Source: Bromus sterilis (lineage: Eukaryota > Streptophyta > Magnoliopsida > Poales > Poaceae). From it: DNA of 64,000 nucleotides. A program made the translations under genes and the position numbers. Each line of letters starts with the position of its first letter. Position 1 is the first letter of the stretch. The notes beneath the pieces were generated by a model, which saw only the letters and a list, made by a program, of their open reading frames with translations, ran no database searches and was not told the origin of the DNA. Shown here in pieces: positions 11,813-23,237 of this stretch. The DNA is taken from positions 220,441,501 through 220,505,500 of the forward strand of contig OX465596.1 of the NCBI GenBank assembly GCA_950022295.1. Reading direction: 5' to 3'.

Positions 11813-13309
11813 CTAAGCCTGAAACAACTCAGGATACTTAGAACGGAGATGATCTTCACGCTCCCACGTTGCTTCCTTCTCTGAATGATGTGCCCACTGA
11901 ACTTTCATGAACTTGACGGTCTTGTTGCGTGTCTTGCGCTCGGACGTTTCAAGGACACGGACTGGACGCTCTGAGTAGGAAAGGTCCGCACTCAGCTGGA
12001 TCTCGCCCAAGTCAACAGCCTGCTCTGGCTGCTTGAAGCACTTCTTTAGCTGGGACACATGGAACACGTCATGCACCACAGACAGACTCTCTGGAAGCTC
12101 GAGCCGAAAGGCAAGAGGTCCTCTAGTCTCAAGGATGCGGAAAGGTCCGATAAATCTTGGAGCGAGCTTTCCTTTGATACCAAAGCGGTGAGTTCCCCTC
12201 AACGGAGACACTCTCAGGTACGCCCAATCACCAACCTGAAATGCTACATCACGGTGCCTTTTGTCATAATAAGCCTTCTGCCTAGACTGTGCTGCCTTTA
12301 GGTGTTCTCGGACAATCTTCACTCTGTCCTCTGCCTCTTGGATCACATCTGGACCGAACAGCTGCCTCTCACCTATCTCGGACCAGTTCAAAGGTGTCCT
12401 GCACTTGCGGCCATACAAGACTTCAAACGACGCTGCTTGCAGACTTGCCTGATAGCTGTTGTTGTAAGAGAACTCGGCATACGGCAAGCACTCTTCCCAC
12501 TTCATGCCAAACGAGATGACACATGCCCGAAGCATGTCCTCGAGGATTTGGTTCACACGCTCAACCTGCCCACTGGTCTGAGGGTGATAAGCGGTACTGA
12601 ACAACACCGTCGTACCAATCGCCTTTTGGAAGGCCTGCCAGAACTTGGAGGTGAAAAGACTGCCTCGATCAGAACTGATCTTCTTGGGAATGCCATGCAA
12701 AGATACAACTCTTGCGGTGTACAAATCCGCCAACTGAGCGGCTGAAATGGATTCCTTCACTGGAAGGAAGTGGGCAACTTTGGAGAGATTGTCAATGACG
12801 ACAAAGATGGCATTGTTCTTCTTCTGCGACAGAGGAAACCCCGTGATGAAATCCATCTCGATGTGATCCCATTTCCACTCCGGAATTTCAATTGGCTGAA
12901 GTAGCCCTCCAGGCTTCTGGTGCTGTGCTTTCACTCTCCTGCACACATCACACTGGGAGACAAAACGGGCAACATCCTGCTTCATACGAGTCCACCAAAA
13001 ACTCTGCTTGAGGTCCTGATACATCTTGGTGCTACCCGGGTGGATAGACAGCTTTGAGTCATGGGCTTCTTTCAAGATGACTTCTCTGAGACCTCCTTCC
13101 TTGGGAACAACAACTCTCTCCTCGAACATCACGGTGCCGTCATTATGCACTGAAAAGCAACCGTACTTCGGAACTGAGTCGGCAATACCCTGTTTGACCT
13201 TCTGAATCATGGAGCTACCAGACTGAGCTTCACGAATCTTCTCACGGATAGTGGGCTCTACCACAAGGTTGGCTAGATAGCCTGCTGGAACTAGCTCAAG
13301 ATTGAGCCT
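11813..13309 (-). pseudogene. pol: TE-T integrase and chromodomain-like tail
   Basis: The integrase inserts element cDNA into chromosomes. In order it shows an HHCC zinc region (IHPGSTKMYQD, then CDVCRRVK) and a DDE core with DFITGFP, ISSDRGSLF and the Glu in SGQVERVNQ. The GPY/F-type region contains APRFIGPFRI, and the chromodomain-like tail contains TVKFMKVQW and EATWERED. The chromodomain suits the Tekay/Del-type chromoviruses, whose integrase tail targets heterochromatin. The frame is open from the TGA at 13310-13312 to the stop at 11813-11815. It was one polyprotein with the upstream RT, and the TGA stands where a related element has a sense codon. Confidence 0.9.
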
Positions 13310-13312
13310 TCA

Positions 13313-14419
13313 AAAGGACTCACACAAATCAGGGTGGATCTTCTGCACCTGGACACTGTTGCAATCACCCTTGCGGCTCAACGCATCAGCTATGACATTC
13401 GCCTTGCCCGGCGTATACTGAATATCCACGGAGTACTCAGTAATAGTCTCGAGCCATCTCCTTTGCCTCAAGTTCAGGTTAGGCTGCGTGAACAAGTACT
13501 TTAAGCTTTTGTGATCGGTGAACACATCGACCTTCCTCCCTAGGAGGAGGTGTCGCCAAGTAACCAACGCGTGAATCACTGCAGCCAGCTCAAGATCGTG
13601 GGTCGGATAGTTCCTCTCAGCCTGCTTCAACTGTCTGGAGGTGTAAGCCACAATACTCCTTCCCTGCATCAACACTCCGCCAAGGCCATTCAACGAGGCG
13701 TCACAGAAAACTTGAAACGGCTGTGACTCGTCTGGCGGTGTAAGGATCGGAGCTGTGGTCAGCCTTAGCTTCAACTCATCAAAAGCTGCCTGGCAAGCCT
13801 GTGACCAAATGTACCTCTTGCCCTTGCACAACAACTCCGTCATCGGCTTTGCTATCTTGGAGAAATTCTCGACAAACTTCCTGCAATAGCTGGCAAGTCC
13901 GAGAAAACTCCTCAGTTGCTTGACATTCTTCGGCGGAGTCCAATCCTGAATCGTCCGGACTCTGTCTGGGTCAACGGCAATGCCCTGTGAGGAAATGACA
14001 TGGCCAAGGAAGTTGACCTTATTGATCCAAAACTCACACTTGGAGAACTTGGCATAAAACTGGTGATCTCTCAACTTCTGCAACACCAATCTGAGATGCT
14101 CCTCATGTTCAGCCTCTGACTTGGAAAAGACAAGGATGTCGTCGAGGTAGAGGAGTACGAACACGTCTAGCCATTCCTGGAACAGATAGTTCATGGCCCT
14201 CATGAACGTTGGAGGCGCGTTTGAAAAGCCAAACGTCGTGACCGTAAACTCGTATAGTCCATAACGAGTGCGGAAGGCTTTCTTGGGAATGTCCTCCTCA
14301 CGGACACGAATCTGGTGGTACCCCATCTTTAAATATAGCTTTGAAAACACCTTTGCTCCATGCAACTGCTCAAATAAGTCATTGATGTTGGGCAAGGGGT
14401 ACTTGTTTTTGATGGTCTT
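13313..14419 (-). pseudogene. pol: TE-T reverse transcriptase and RNase H
   Basis: This part copies element RNA into cDNA and degrades the template. Motifs in order are GAKVFSKLYLKMGYHQIRV, FVLLYLDDILVFS (the YLDD active site), the thumb segment QLRSFLGLASYCRKFVENF, and RNase H with FCDASLNGLGGVL, THDLELAAV, VFTDHKSL and the ADALSRK end. The frame is continuous with the gag-protease part except for a TAG at 14420-14422 (RGIK-stop-KTIKN, where a Gln or Lys codon is expected). It ends at the TGA at 13310-13312. Confidence 0.9.
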
Positions 14420-14422
14420 CTA

Positions 14423-16185
14423 TTTGATACCACGGTAGTCCTGGACCAACCGGCTAGTACCATCTTTCTTCTTCACAAAAAGACACGGGGCACCCCAAGG
14501 GGAAGTGCTCGGACGAATGAGCCCATCCTTTTCAAGCTTCACCAGCTCCTCCTTCAACTCAATCAGCTCCTCTGGACACATCTTGTAAGGCTGCCGAGAT
14601 ATCGGTTGTGTACCAGGCTCTAGTTCGATGACGAACTCGATAGCACGCACGGGTGGAATACCTGGCAACTCCTCTGGAAAGACATCTGGAAAATCTCGAA
14701 CAACTCTGACCTCCTCGATCAAGGGAGCAACTCCCGCGTTCAGAGCGTACAACTGAGCTGATCCCACTGTCGAGCGACAATTGTACCAAATCTCTGCGCC
14801 TGAATCGTGCGTCAGCAACACGGTCTTGGATGGGCAATCAATCTTGGCCTTGTACTTGACAAGCCAATCCATGCCCAAAATGACATCAATGTCGGAACGG
14901 GGCAAGACAAGCAGGGGCGAGGAAAAGATGGCACCCTGGATACTGATGTCCACATCCGGAACAAATACTGACGAGCTGCATCTGGAACCAGGAGTGTGGA
15001 TTGCAAGCGGCGGATAGAGCAACTCGGACTGAAGGTCACTGGCTGAAGCAAAGGACTGAGATATGAAGGAATGGGAAGCTCCGGAATCGAACAAAACTGA
15101 CGCTGGAACTGAACATACAAGCAACCTACCAAGCACAATCTCAGACGACTGCTGGGCATCTGCCAAGGTCACGTTGTTCACCCTGACTGATCGTGGCTGG
15201 GCCCGCACCATCGCGTTGCTCGGTGTAGAGCGAGGTGGAGGCGGAGGCAGTCGGGCGAAACGAGGGTCGGTGCACTGCGGAGACTTGTGCCCCGGCTTGC
15301 CACACTTGAAGCACGTGATCTCTGGCCTGGGCTGGCCCTGTGGAGCAGGCGGCCTCGCGGAGGGTGGAGTAGAGCGAGGTCCGTGCTGCACTGGGACGAG
15401 AGGGCGGGCAAAAGTGCGGACAACTGCCCCCCTCGGCTGAAACTGCTGACGCTGCGGCTGAGACTGTGGCTCTGTAACCCAGGGCTTTGCCTTCTTGTGG
15501 ACCATCACTGCCGAACTGTGCTCTCTTTGCTTTCTCTTCTCTGCGGAACGCTCTGCCTCAGCTGACTCCTGTCTGATAGCCTGGTTGACGAACTCTGAGA
15601 ACAGGCGTGGCGTGGACAAGGTGAGCGCATACTTGATGTCCGTGGCAAGACCACCGCGGAACCTGGCAATGCGCTTGGCCTCTGTCGAGACCTCCTCTGG
15701 AGCGTACCTGGCAAGCCTGACGAAGGCCAGGTTATACTCCTGCACAGACCTGTCCCCCTGCCTCAGAGCTAGGAACTCCTCGCGCTTCCTCTCGATCAGT
15801 CCACTGGGAATATGAGCAGCTCTGAAATCCCTGACGAAGTCCTCCCAAGTGATCTCTGCATCACCCTTGTTGGCCTTGTACGTCGAGAACCAACTGCCTG
15901 CGACACCCTGAAGCTGGAAGGAGGCGAAGGTGACGTAGTCGACGGGTCTGACGGTGTTGGCATTGAAGTGCTTCTTGATCTCTGCGATCTAGTCATCCGC
16001 CTCCAGCGGGTCTCGAGCCTCGGAGAACCTGGGGGGGCTGATCGCGAGGAACTGCTGCAGTGTGGTGTACTGTGGTCGATCATTCCTCTGGGCATCTGAA
16101 GGATCGCAGCTGTGCCCTGAGCCACTGCGGCTACAACCTCCCCAAGGATAGGGTTCTCTGGCGGCAGCATGTTCGCTCTTGGCAT
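14423..16185 (-). pseudogene. gag-pro: TE-T gag and protease
   Basis: The likely start is the ATG at 16185 (MPRANMLPPENP). The gag domain includes QQFLAISPPRFSEARDP, the matrix-like DYVTFASFQLQGVAGSWF and RFRGGLATDIK. A zinc knuckle CFKCGKPGHKSPQC follows, then protease LFDSGASHSFIS (Asp-Ser-Gly) with DVILGMDWL. Two breaks precede the TAG at 14420: a one-base frameshift near 16085-16100 and a TAG at 15989-15991 where Trp is expected (EADD-stop-IAEIKK). Past those breaks the frame is open for more than 500 codons. The product would have been the particle core and its maturation protease. Confidence 0.85.
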
Positions 16186-16856
16186 CCTGTAGACAGGAAC
16201 ACTTATGAGAACATGGTCGAATCATTGAAGTAACCAGAAGATAAAGCAACATTGACAACAAAACTTCCTCACGAGGTATGAGAAAGCCGAAGGCTGAAAT
16301 TCCACCAAGGTTAACCCGGAAAGTCGATAGCTAGGTGCTACTGGAATCCCCAAACCAAGATCATCCGAATCCAAGATAATAATCTGCTAGCGAGCACACA
16401 ACAATATATACAAGCGGTTGGAAACCTGAACAATGAGACATCTGCCCTGAGCGGCCCTCCATCACGGTCGTCCATAGGGGAAAGACACCACATCCATCTT
16501 ACCATAGGATGCCCGCCAATCCTGTATGGATGTTTCACCTGGCGTACGCCGTAAGCGAGGTAGAGCAGTCAACCCCAAGTGGCGGTTCAGTGGTCTCAAA
16601 GACGCCAACACATCTCGTCGCTAGCAAAAAATTATAGAGGAATCGGAGCCTCATGTAAATGAGAACCTAGATTGTTTTGAAAGGGGATAAGTTGAAGAGA
16701 CAAAACATCGTTTCACTTCCTCACGGAAAAAGGGGTGGGAGGGTGGGATAAGGAGAAAACAGAAAGAGGTCCTACTCTCCGAAATTTTCCCTATATAACT
16801 ACCAAAATAGTTTCTAGACTCAACTTCGACCAGTAAAGGGTCCTACAGTCAGTCCT
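16186..16856 (-). other. TE-T leader between primer-binding site and gag
   Basis: About 670 bp of untranslated leader with no coding motif. Parts resemble the short internal region of TE-A2 (37720-38282), including a GGATCC/GGGTCCTAC(A/G)GTC block near the primer-binding site. Confidence 0.6.
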
Positions 16857-16868
16857 GCTCTGATACCA
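16857..16868 (-). other. TE-T primer-binding site
   Basis: TGGTATCAGAGC on the minus strand, complementary to the 3' end of plant initiator tRNA-Met, lies 3 nt inside the 5' LTR. It primes minus-strand cDNA synthesis. Confidence 0.92.
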
Positions 16869-17222
16869 AGTTGTAAGACCCCTGGTGCGGTACTAACTCT
16901 AACAAGTCGCTTTCGCGTCCGGTCGGAGTTAGAAGCGCATCAAACGCCACCGGCGCACGACACTCGCACTCGTGTCGCTGCCGGATTCTCGACAACAGGT
17001 ATATAAAGCACAACTCTACAAGACAGAAATACATATAGAAAGATAAATAGAGCAGGGCATGCAACGCCACGGTCTAATAATACAACATCATCTGAGTACA
17101 ACTCATCAATACATCAAGCGGAAGCATAATAGGGACCGAGTACGGTCAAGATCCAAATGGCCCTAGAGAGGGCTACACATAAAGATCCACCCACGGGAAC
17201 GTCTGAACCCAACTAAAAGATC

Positions 17223-18601
17223 CTACTGGTCGAGGTACTCGTACTCGTCGTCATCCTCCGGGGGCACCTCCACGAAGTAGCGTCCGGTGCTCGGGTCGAG
17301 GTAGTAGTCCACTGCAGCGGCCGATCAGGCAAAGCGGTAAAGACAGAAATGTAAACGGAGGTGAGAACATGTCATTACGGAATAACTAATGCTACAAGAA
17401 CGGTAAGGACATAGACAGGTTGCAGCCGTACTAGCATATATGGTGGCTACTCGTTCTATCAGAATAGAGATGAGATCCAAGAAGTTACGTTGACAACGTG
17501 TCATAAGTCGGCTATTCACCTACTTACGCAAACATAACACAACCTCGTTTCTCTCTCGGTCCCCCTGGACGGAGAAAGACAACCAAGGCACGCACACGGT
17601 TTGTCAAGTTTTTACAGCATGATTATAGTTGATGTTTTTCTATGAACAAGGAGTAGGTCTCAAGTCGTCCATAACCGCGGACACGGCTTTTCGAAAAGAT
17701 TTACCCTGCAGGGGTGTACCAACTGTCCATTATAGACGTCGCATGTACGCCCGGTTTCCACTTGGCTAGGTAAGCGCCTGAAACTCCGGTACGTCAGAGT
17801 CCCTCTAACTAACAACGCACACTCCGGGTGGCCCCCGGTGAGTCGACACCCAACTCAAAAGCTGGCCACGCTCTCGAATCGGTCTCTACCGTATGACTCC
17901 AGGTTTGGATTACCGGTTAGTTCTCTTATGAGACCGGGTCCTCAGCCGGTCTAGTTGGGCCAGCCAAGAAACTATGTCCCCTGGCCCTGGTTTGGTTTGG
18001 AAACAACTGGGGATCCAACCAGCACACACACATTGCAAATGTAAATCAGCTCGGGCCACCACTAGAATGTAAGGAGCTAGGTAGGTAAGACAAGGGGGCC
18101 CCCATAAACCCCCCCACACGATTAGGCACGCTCGTCAAGAAACACAATACCCGGAACTCGGGTCCTATGTGACTCAAATGGAACAAAGCACCAGACGGGA
18201 ATAGTCCAGCCCTCCACCTTTCGTCGAGTAGAAATTAACATCATTTAACAATAATAAATATCAACCAACTTCTTTTATAGCATGATATCCCAACCATAAA
18301 TATATAGGGTAAGCAGCAAGTTTTCTATCCATACTAAGCAATGGCTGAGCAGCGGTAACTTAGCAATAAAATGGTTTGCTGGGATGTGGGGATCATGGCT
18401 GTATGGGTTTAAACATGGCATATGAGGTAGATAGGATCAAGCAACAACGTTCTAGGTCTACAGCTAGGCATGAGCAGAAAGTTATAAAGTAATGACACAG
18501 TTTCTCCCCCTTGCCTGGTAAGGTAGTCGAAGCAGCACCCACGGTACCCTCGGGCTCGGTGTCGGACAGCTCCACGTAAGTCTCCTCGTCAGTCTCGGGT
18601 G
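17223..18601 (-). other. LTR mini-gene exons 2 and 3 (TE-T 5' LTR)
   Basis: Exon 2 is 18515-18601 and exon 3 17223-17311, with the same splice-like borders as in the 3' LTR (acceptors TTAG and CTGCAG, donor CCAG|GCAAGG). Both exons stay open. I noticed an ATG-to-GTG change in exon 2 (Met to Val) and an exon 3 TTC-to-TCC region change near 17283. Confidence 0.5.
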
Positions 18602-19744
18602 CTAACGTAAGGTACCGGCAAGGAAAACACACAAGTAAGCAACAGTACAAACTCAAACAAGGATGGCATGTTCAAGTTGTATGGACATGGTATGACCCTG
18701 TCTAGTCAAGTTCAAATGAAGGTGATGACGACAAGTCATCACTTTCATATGCATTTTATTTACATTGTAATGGCTTTGGTCTAAGCCTTAATTTAGGTGT
18801 AAGTAGCATGAAGCATGACATGATCAACAAAACAATTGCAAGAATTTAAACAACGTGAAAGTAAAAACAACGATTCCGGAGACGGAGTAGTGTCGGTGAA
18901 ATTGACACATAAAAGGTGCAACAACAGTTGGAGATCAGCTACATTACATATGACAATATGTTGAGGCTGACTTGAAGAAAGAAGATGACATGGAACAGAT
19001 TTGAAAAGACCAGATGAACAACATTTTCAAATGCACTGAAGTTGAAAATGTTGCAGGCAGAAGGATCTGAATGTTCCTGGATCAGGTGAACACACCTTGA
19101 TTTCATGAGTTGCACAAAACAACACGAGGACATCACTGTTGAAATCCTTGCAGAAAATCACCCCAAAAGCATATATGATATGCCCCCATTTGAATTTGCA
19201 AGGACAGTTGCAAATTCAACTGAAGTTCAGGGGGCTGAGTGCAAAATTTGCACTACATGCATTTTGAAAAAGGTTCAAATGACTAAATCATCATCACCAT
19301 GCAACTCCTTGTGAAAAATTACCCAAAATCCATATATGGCATGGGCAATTTAAATTTTGATCAACTTGACAAAATCAAAGACTTTACAGGGGTTAGATTG
19401 CAAAATGGCCAAGCTCCAATTCCTAGAGGGGCCAAATGCAAATATGCACCTCACCATACTGTTCAGTAGGTCAAGCTACCCCAATTTCACATATGGGATG
19501 CCCCTGTTTGCAAAAGTGGTCAAATTCAGATTTGAACTTGAATTCAAATTGGATTTGAACTAAAACAGAAAAGAAAAGAATAAAACAAAAGAAAAAGAAA
19601 AGGAGAAACGGCTCCATCTCCTCCTGGGCTGGCCTCGGGCAATCCGGCCCAGCTGAGCCCAGCGAGCCACGGTGGCCCGAGCCACTGACTAGGCTGGCCC
19701 AGTGGTCAGCCTCTCGCGCTAAAAGGAAAAAAAGGGGGGGCAGC

Positions 19745-19818
19745 TTGCGCTTGGCCGGGTTCGAACCCTGGACCTCACGGTCTTGCTAGAAGGCGTCCAC
19801 CAGTTGAGCTACGAGGAG
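19745..19818 (-). other. tRNA-like sequence (TE-T 5' LTR)
   Basis: The A box lies at 19811-19800 and the B box GGTTCGAACCC near 19767-19757, as in the 3' LTR copy. Here the T arm pairs slightly better (GGG with CCC). The rest still does not fold as a tRNA. Confidence 0.45.
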
Positions 19819-21556
19819 ATTCACGTCAAAAAGCCCAACTAGGAGAAGAAAACATCCTCCCAGTGAGTTAACTGAAGAAAAAATGCACTGCTTGCACTGC
19901 AACTGAATTCTTCAGACTTCAGTTTGGGTGGCGGGGCGAACTCCTGCGTCCCTGCCGTCAGCTTCGGCAGTCCAGCGACTCGCAGACGCAGCTCCAACGC
20001 TAGCCGTGACTGCCGCGAATCCATTTTTGCCCAGACCCTCCCCGGTGCTTCCATGACGGCGGCGCGAGCGCTCCGGGAAGATGTGGCGGCGCAACCTGCA
20101 CTTCGGATCAAAAGGCGACGGCTTGAAGGCGCTTGCGACCTGCGACTGCTCTGCGCATGCTCTGGCTGCACGCAAGGCACGCCCACGCACAGCATGGGCG
20201 CGGCGATTACTGCACGCCGGCGACAACTTCTACTCCCCGGAAACCATGGAGTCTACGCCGGCTAGCTACGGCAACGAGAGAAATCGAACCTAACCATCTA
20301 AACGAGAGAGAAAACGAGGCGGGGAAGGACAAGGAGCCTCACAGCGGGAGGTCGGAGTCGGGCTCGCTGTCCTGGGAGAGGAAGGAGTCGATCCGCTTGG
20401 CGTCGGGGACGGAGACGGCCCGTGGGAGAGGAGGAGGAAGTTGCGGATCGTTCTTGGCTCCTACGGCGAATCCACGGGTCGGGGAGGACGAGGACGCCGG
20501 GGAAGAATCCCTTCACGAGCTCCCGGTCGAGGTCAGTGACAGACGACGGCGAATTCAACGACATCGTCCGGTGGCCATTGGGGAATAGGGGAGATGCGAG
20601 ACCACCATGGCGGCGGCGGCGGAAGAAGAGGGCGAGGGGAATGGGACCTAGGGTTCCCGGGGGTCCTCTCGCCGCGCTTAAATGGAGGAGAGGGGGCTCT
20701 CGCTGCGCGCCGGGCTCCACAGTCCCGTGGCAGGGAGCTGTGAGAGAGAGGAGGGGAAAAAGGGGGCTGCCCCGCTGGAAAGAGGAGGAAGAAAGGGGTT
20801 CGTACCCCTTCGTCCCGGTGGGCTGAGGAAAGGAATGGCCCAGATGGGCCTGGCCTGGCCTGGCTGGAAGAAAAGAAAGGAGGCCAAGTTTTCCAGAACA
20901 GAAAACAGCAAGGAAAAGAAATAGAAAAATGATAGAAGGAAAAGGGAGAAAAAATATATAAAAATATATATTTAAACCCTTGAGGCGCACTTGATCACCC
21001 AAAAATGGGTTGGGCAATTTTTAAAGCAAGGAAAAATTGCCCCAGCAAAATAGTACCTTTTCTTATTTAAAAATTAAATAGAAAAGGTGATGTTGGAATT
21101 TTTAGGAGGAAAACATAAGGTGAAAAAATTCCATAAACTTGATAATCTTGAACCTTGAATTATTCCTTAATTTCCAAAAGTGGTTTGGGTATTTTTGACA
21201 ACAACGAAATTGTGAGCTCATTTTTGATTTCAAAATCACTTTGAACTGGAGCCCCTGTTTTTGATGATGGCAAAAATACTCTGAGGATTTTAAAACCCTT
21301 GCCACCTCAAGAGAAATGGCTAGGCCAAGTTTGGGGTCAAAGAGAGCAAGCACCCAACAAGGAAAAATCCTCCAACACCCTTCTTGAGCCACTTTGGATG
21401 CCAAAACAAACAACCCAAAAGGGCTCCAATCCCCATGCAAATTTAAATCACCACATGAAATTATAAAGTTTAGCATCATGCCAAGTTACATAGTCAACAG
21501 ACAAAGTACAATCTCATGGTGTTTTCAATTTATTGGACATGGGCTGTTACACCAAC

Positions 21557-23144
21557 CATCCTCTAGCTTCCTTGGTATGGAGGCTTCTACTCTAAGCTTC
21601 TCCTCCCTAGCTTTGATGAGAGCATTTGTGATATGCTCCGTGAAGGCAAGATTAAGTGTGCTAGTGTGGGGGTCTCTAGACATTTTGTGTAGCAAACTGA
21701 TAACTTCTGAGAGGGTACAACTATCAAAATCAATATCACTACTATCAAAGGTGGTAGTAGTGTCATCTAGGCTCACTTGTGTGAAACCATCTATGTTCAT
21801 AGGAGTTTCTTCTTCTATGGTTGAGGTATTAGCATCACCATTAATAGGTCCAACGGGACTAGGAGTGCATTGGGTGCTAATAGTTTGAGTGTCCTCAATA
21901 ATTTGGAGAGTGGCAACTGTGTGGTGTGTAGGAAGGCTCTTAATTCTATCCTCTTCCTCTTTTTCTCTAGCCCACCTTTCTTTAAGTTTAGCCATCATCC
22001 TAATGTTTTCATTGATTTGTAATTGGATAGCATTAATAGGAGTGGCCTTATTCTCCTCAAGGGGGGAAGTTCTAATTTTGAGCATCTCAATATCAAGGGC
22101 TAAGCTTTCTACCTTCAAAGAGAGATTATCTATTTTAGATAATTTCTCTTCTACATTTTTGTTGAAGGCTTTTTGGGTAGTGATAAAGTCTCTAAGCATG
22201 CTTTCTAATTCAGAAGAGGGGTTCTTGTTGCTAGGATAGGTGTTGTTGTTCCCATAGTTGGATGGAAACAGTCTAGGATTGCTAGAAAAATTTCCCCTAT
22301 AAGCATTGTTGTTGAAGTTGTTTCTAGCAATAAAGTTCACATCTACTTGTTCTTGAGCAACCAAAGAATTTAAAGGAACATCATGAGGATCAATAGAGGG
22401 TTGCTTGGTAAGTAGAGACATAATTAAGTCAACTTTTTCATTGAGGGAGGTAATTTCCTCGACAGAATTTACCTTCCTACCTGTTGGAGCGCGTTCGGTG
22501 TGCCATTGAGAATAATTGGTCATCATTTCATCGAGAAGCTTTGTGGCAGCACCAAGTGTAGTTGACATAAAGGTTCCTCCCGCGGACGAATCTAACAGGT
22601 TCCGCGAGGTAAAGTTCAAGCCTGCATAAAAAGTCTGGATAACCATCCAGGTAGTCAAACCATGTGTAGGGAATTTCTTAACAATAGATTTCATCCGTTC
22701 CCAAGCTTGGGCAACGTGTTCATTATCCAATTGCTTAAAATTCATAATATTACACCTCAATTGGATAATCTTAGCAGGAGGGTAGTACTTCCCTATAAAA
22801 GCATCTTTGCACTTATCCCAAGAATCTATGCTATTTCTAGGCAAAGATTGAAACCAGATTTTAGCATCTCCCCTTAAAGAGAAAGGAAAGAGCTTGAGCT
22901 TAACAACATCACCTTCTACTTCTTTATACTTTTGCATATCACATAATTCAAAAAAATTATTCAAGTGTAAAGCAGCATCGTCTCCAGCACCAGAGAATTG
23001 ATCTCTCATAACAAGGTTTAGCAAAGCAGGTTTAATTTCATAAGAGGTAGCTGAAGTGGCAGGTGTGGCAATGGGAGTGCAGATAAAGTCTTGGTTGTTG
23101 TGACTAGTGAAGTCACACAACTTGGTGTTTTCAGTGGAACCCAT
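21557..23144 (-). pseudogene. gag: TE-F gag
   Basis: An Athila/Tat-type gag of about 529 codons starts at the ATG at 23144 (MGSTENTKLC), chosen because the sequence upstream is leader-like and then TE-A1. The retrotransposon gag domain spans about residues 50-200, with LFPFSLRGDAKIWFQSLP, FIGKYYPPAKI and MNFKQLDNEHVAQAWERMK. An Asn-rich linker (NFNNNAYRGNF, SNYGNNNTYPSN) and a charged coiled-coil-like part (LRDFITTQKAFNKNVEEKL) follow. There is no zinc knuckle. It is open to the TE-T duplication, where it ran in frame into the protease at 7089. Codons read below 21552 belong to TE-T. Confidence 0.85.
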
Positions 23145-23237
23145 AGTAGCAGCAAGTGTGACAGATTTTTTTTGTAGTTTTTGATAAAATACACAAAGAT
23201 AAAAACTGAAAGATAAACTAACAAGACTAAAAAACAA
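23145..23237 (-). other. TE-F leader remnant and deletion junction
   Basis: An AT-rich leader upstream of the gag ATG runs into TE-A1 LTR sequence at about 23237, where AGGTGTAG begins to match 39974 of TE-A2. The TE-F 5' LTR and about 0.8 kb of host LTR are absent. Confidence 0.6.

Larger units (their letters stand above)
7095..21551 (-). mobile_element. TE-T: complete chromovirus-type gypsy retrotransposon (14.46 kb)
   Basis: The two LTRs (7095-11776 and 16872-21551; 4682 and 4680 bp) begin TGTAAGACCCC and end GGGCTGTTACA. A perfect 5-bp duplication CCAAC (7090-7094, 21552-21556) flanks the element. The internal region is 5095 bp with primer-binding site, gag-pol and polypurine tract in order on the minus strand. 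By eye the LTRs differ at roughly 1-2% of sites where I compared them, so the insertion is recent. It lies in TE-F at the gag-protease boundary. Gag-pol is broken by one frameshift and three stop codons, so it cannot now make its own enzymes. Confidence 0.95.
16872..21551 (-). repeat. TE-T 5' LTR
   Basis: A near-identical partner of 7095-11776 (offset 9777 bp over the first 1.8 kb). Transcription would start in this copy and run left through the mini-gene exons before reaching the primer-binding site and gag. It carries the same dyad motif at 17675-17698 (CCGCGGACACGG, CTTTTCGAAAAG). Confidence 0.92.
2159..23237 (-). mobile_element. TE-F: gag-protease-only gypsy retrotransposon, 5' end deleted, split by TE-T
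   Basis: The element reads right to left. The 3' LTR is 2159-3806, the polypurine tract 3807-3820, then a long noncoding region, protease (6646-7089), gag (21557-23144) and a leader remnant. CCCAT at 2154-2158 is the likely target duplication on the left. The 5' LTR and primer-binding site are missing, and TE-A1 sequence resumes abruptly at about 23238. No reverse transcriptase or integrase can be found, so the element is non-autonomous by structure. The LTR start (TGATACGTCC on the minus strand) and the Athila-like gag and protease recall the Triticeae Sabrina/WHAM group; that name is from memory and unverified. Confidence 0.85.

Noticed and set aside
21889..22239. 116-codon plus-strand frame across the TE-F gag
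   Set aside because: Reverse complement of the gag coding region; no motif of its own.
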